The notes beneath the pieces are model-generated. The model ran no database searches, was not told the origin of the DNA, and worked only from the letters and a program-made list of their open reading frames with translations. A DNA stretch of 7,837 nucleotides from the NCBI GenBank assembly GCA_903867585.1, contig CAIPRZ010000118.1, positions 1-7,837 on the forward strand. The letters are read 5' to 3'. The stretch comes from an uncultured Chlamydiae bacterium. Its GTDB lineage: Bacteria > Chlamydiota > Chlamydiia > Chlamydiales > Rhabdochlamydiaceae. Both the position numbers and the translations under genes were made by a program. The stretch's first letter is position 1. Every line of letters begins with the position of its first letter. This document shows positions 6,736 to 7,837 of the stretch, piece by piece.

Positions 6736-7736
6736 TAGTTCTTTCGTATGTTACTCTCTAGCATGTAGTTTGAGGTCACGTTCACAAATTCTGCTTTTCG
6801 TTGGAGCTCTTTAATATTACGCGCTCCTCCATACGTTAATCCTGAACGGAGCCCGCCTAGCATTTGATCAATAAATTGCAGAGTCGTTCCAGAAACAGGG
6901 GCCCAAAAAGCCTCACCTTCAGCTACGGTTTTATCTTTAACTTTTCCATAAAAATCGGTTTGAAAATCACTGGAAGCTTGCCCACGATATTTAGCTTGCC
7001 GCATTCCCTCATGAGTCCTTTTTTGGGCAGCGCTTTCTTCCGTGAGAGCAAATTTTTTACCGATCATAACGGTACTAGCCCCGGCCGCTAAAGCAATAAC
7101 AAGCTCTCTTGAAGAACTGATTCCCCCATCAGCAATCAGTGGAACCCTGAGTTTTTCAGCTACTTTTGCACATTCAGAAATGGCAGTAAATTGTGGCACT
7201 CCAAATCCTGTAACCATACGAGTGGTACAAGCAGCCCCTGGCCCAACGCCTACTTTAACCGCATCAGCGCCTGCATTGACAAGATCATGATAAGCCATGG
7301 CTGTGCAAACATTGCCTGCAATCACATCTTTATGGGGATGGGTTTTTTTGAGTTCTTGGACAAAATGGAACATCCGATCGCTATGTCCATGGGCTACATC
7401 GATACAAACCCCACGTGCTCCAAGTGTTAATAGTTCTCTTGTTTCTTCAATACGCAAGATCCCGCAGGAAATAAAAGTATTTTCTTGATATTTCATCACC
7501 CATTTTTTTTGGGTCTCAAAATCGGTAAATCTATGGAAAATAGGTATTCCACCTTGAGAGATAAGCACATCAGCTAAGGCTTCATTGACGACTGTATCCA
7601 TATTGGCAGCCAAAAGGGGCATACCAATTTTTATATTTTTTGTAAGCCAGGTGTCAAGGGATGGTTCAGTCCTTGAGGGTATATTATTAAATTGAGGAAC
7701 TAAAGCTACATCATCAAAGGTGTACGCAGTTTTCAT
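6735..7736 (-). CDS. guaC: GMP reductase-like enzyme (IMPDH/GMPR family, no CBS domains)
   Basis: This 333-residue protein is a cytosolic TIM-barrel enzyme predicted to convert GMP to IMP and ammonia with NADPH. Family landmarks are YTFDDVALVP at 5-14, the barrel strand LLAANMDTV at 41-49, the phosphate/catalytic loop GVGPGAACTTRMVTG at 163-177 with nucleophile Cys170 and Thr172, IADGGISS at 201-208, and YGGARN at 302-307. GMP reductase is preferred over IMP dehydrogenase for three reasons. The length is near the GMPR norm (about 325-350). The CBS pair (about 120 residues) is absent. The mobile flap reads YRGQASSDF then VAEGEAF, as in Bacillus-type GuaC, with Glu273 in the GMPR glutamate position and no IMPDH-type Arg-Tyr flap dyad. 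The start at 7736 matches family N-termini; no strong Shine-Dalgarno is seen. The 101 bp upstream shows no convincing promoter. Confidence 0.8.
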   Translation of the reverse strand: MKTAYTFDDVALVPQFNNIPSRTEPSLDTWLTKNIKIGMPLLAANMDTVVNEALADVLISQGGIPIFHRFTDFETQKKWVMKYQENTFISCGILRIEETRELLTLGARGVCIDVAHGHSDRMFHFVQELKKTHPHKDVIAGNVCTAMAYHDLVNAGADAVKVGVGPGAACTTRMVTGFGVPQFTAISECAKVAEKLRVPLIADGGISSSRELVIALAAGASTVMIGKKFALTEESAAQKRTHEGMRQAKYRGQASSDFQTDFYGKVKDKTVAEGEAFWAPVSGTTLQFIDQMLGGLRSGLTYGGARNIKELQRKAEFVNVTSNYMLESNIRKN

Positions 7737-7837
7737 AGGTTTATCTATAATGGTTAAAATTATTGCTCAGCTTCGATCATGCTATCCAAATCAGTTGAAA
7801 TTACCCACGATTTTGAAATTAAAGAAGGTGATTAAGC

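Noticed and set aside
6864..7488. Several overlapping plus-strand ORFs of 63-82 residues
   Set aside because: They lie antisense to the strongly supported guaC-like gene and show no family motifs.
7750..7837. Plus-strand frame beginning with ATG at 7750 and open to the window end (29 codons)
   Set aside because: Too short to judge, no good Shine-Dalgarno, composition not distinctive. A second short plus frame (ATG at 7780) and a minus frame ending at 7791 are equally unsupported.
1..7837. tRNA, rRNA, CRISPR array, insertion sequence or integrase
   Set aside because: No cloverleaf-like sequence, direct repeat array, terminal repeat pair or transposase/integrase motif was seen by eye.

Overview
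The window is a low-GC bacterial segment in which every gene I can support lies on the minus strand. The best guess for its source is an obligate intracellular bacterium, probably an environmental chlamydia (Parachlamydia/Simkania-like). The reasons are a truncated transporter resembling the ATP/ADP-translocase (TLC/NTT) family, purine-salvage genes, and several proteins of uncertain role with paired hydrophobic segments. This assignment is inference; Rickettsiales or Legionellales-type hosts are not excluded.

In transcription order (right to left) there are three blocks. Block A (7736-5665) is a GMP reductase-like gene (guaC) and an SAMHD1/dGTPase-like HD phosphohydrolase. They are joined by a TAATG stop/start overlap and both plausibly act on purine nucleotides. 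A 275-bp AT-rich spacer follows, holding a perfect 7-bp inverted repeat and an extended -10 promoter candidate. Block B (5389-1189) is a tight three-gene operon: a membrane-associated FAD-binding (PCMH/VAO-type) oxidoreductase, a 684-residue multidomain SAM-methyltransferase-like protein, and a small 144-residue membrane protein. The genes are separated by 3 bp and then overlap by 8 bp, with good Shine-Dalgarno sequences inside the preceding genes. A hairpin with a weak U-rich tail lies just downstream. Block C (1027-1, cut by the window edge) is a divergent TLC/NTT-like transporter.

The most interesting part is block B. A flavoprotein, a methyltransferase and a small membrane partner, all with hydrophobic hairpins, look like a two-step modification pathway (methyl transfer plus a flavin redox step) acting on a membrane lipid or isoprenoid/sterol-type substrate. 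The arrangement recalls the actinobacterial 10-methyl fatty acid genes (tmsAB/bfaAB) and eukaryotic sterol C24 methylation/reduction, but the sequence does not fix the substrate. Block B also looks more AT-rich than its flanks. No tRNA, rRNA, CRISPR array, insertion sequence or integrase was seen.
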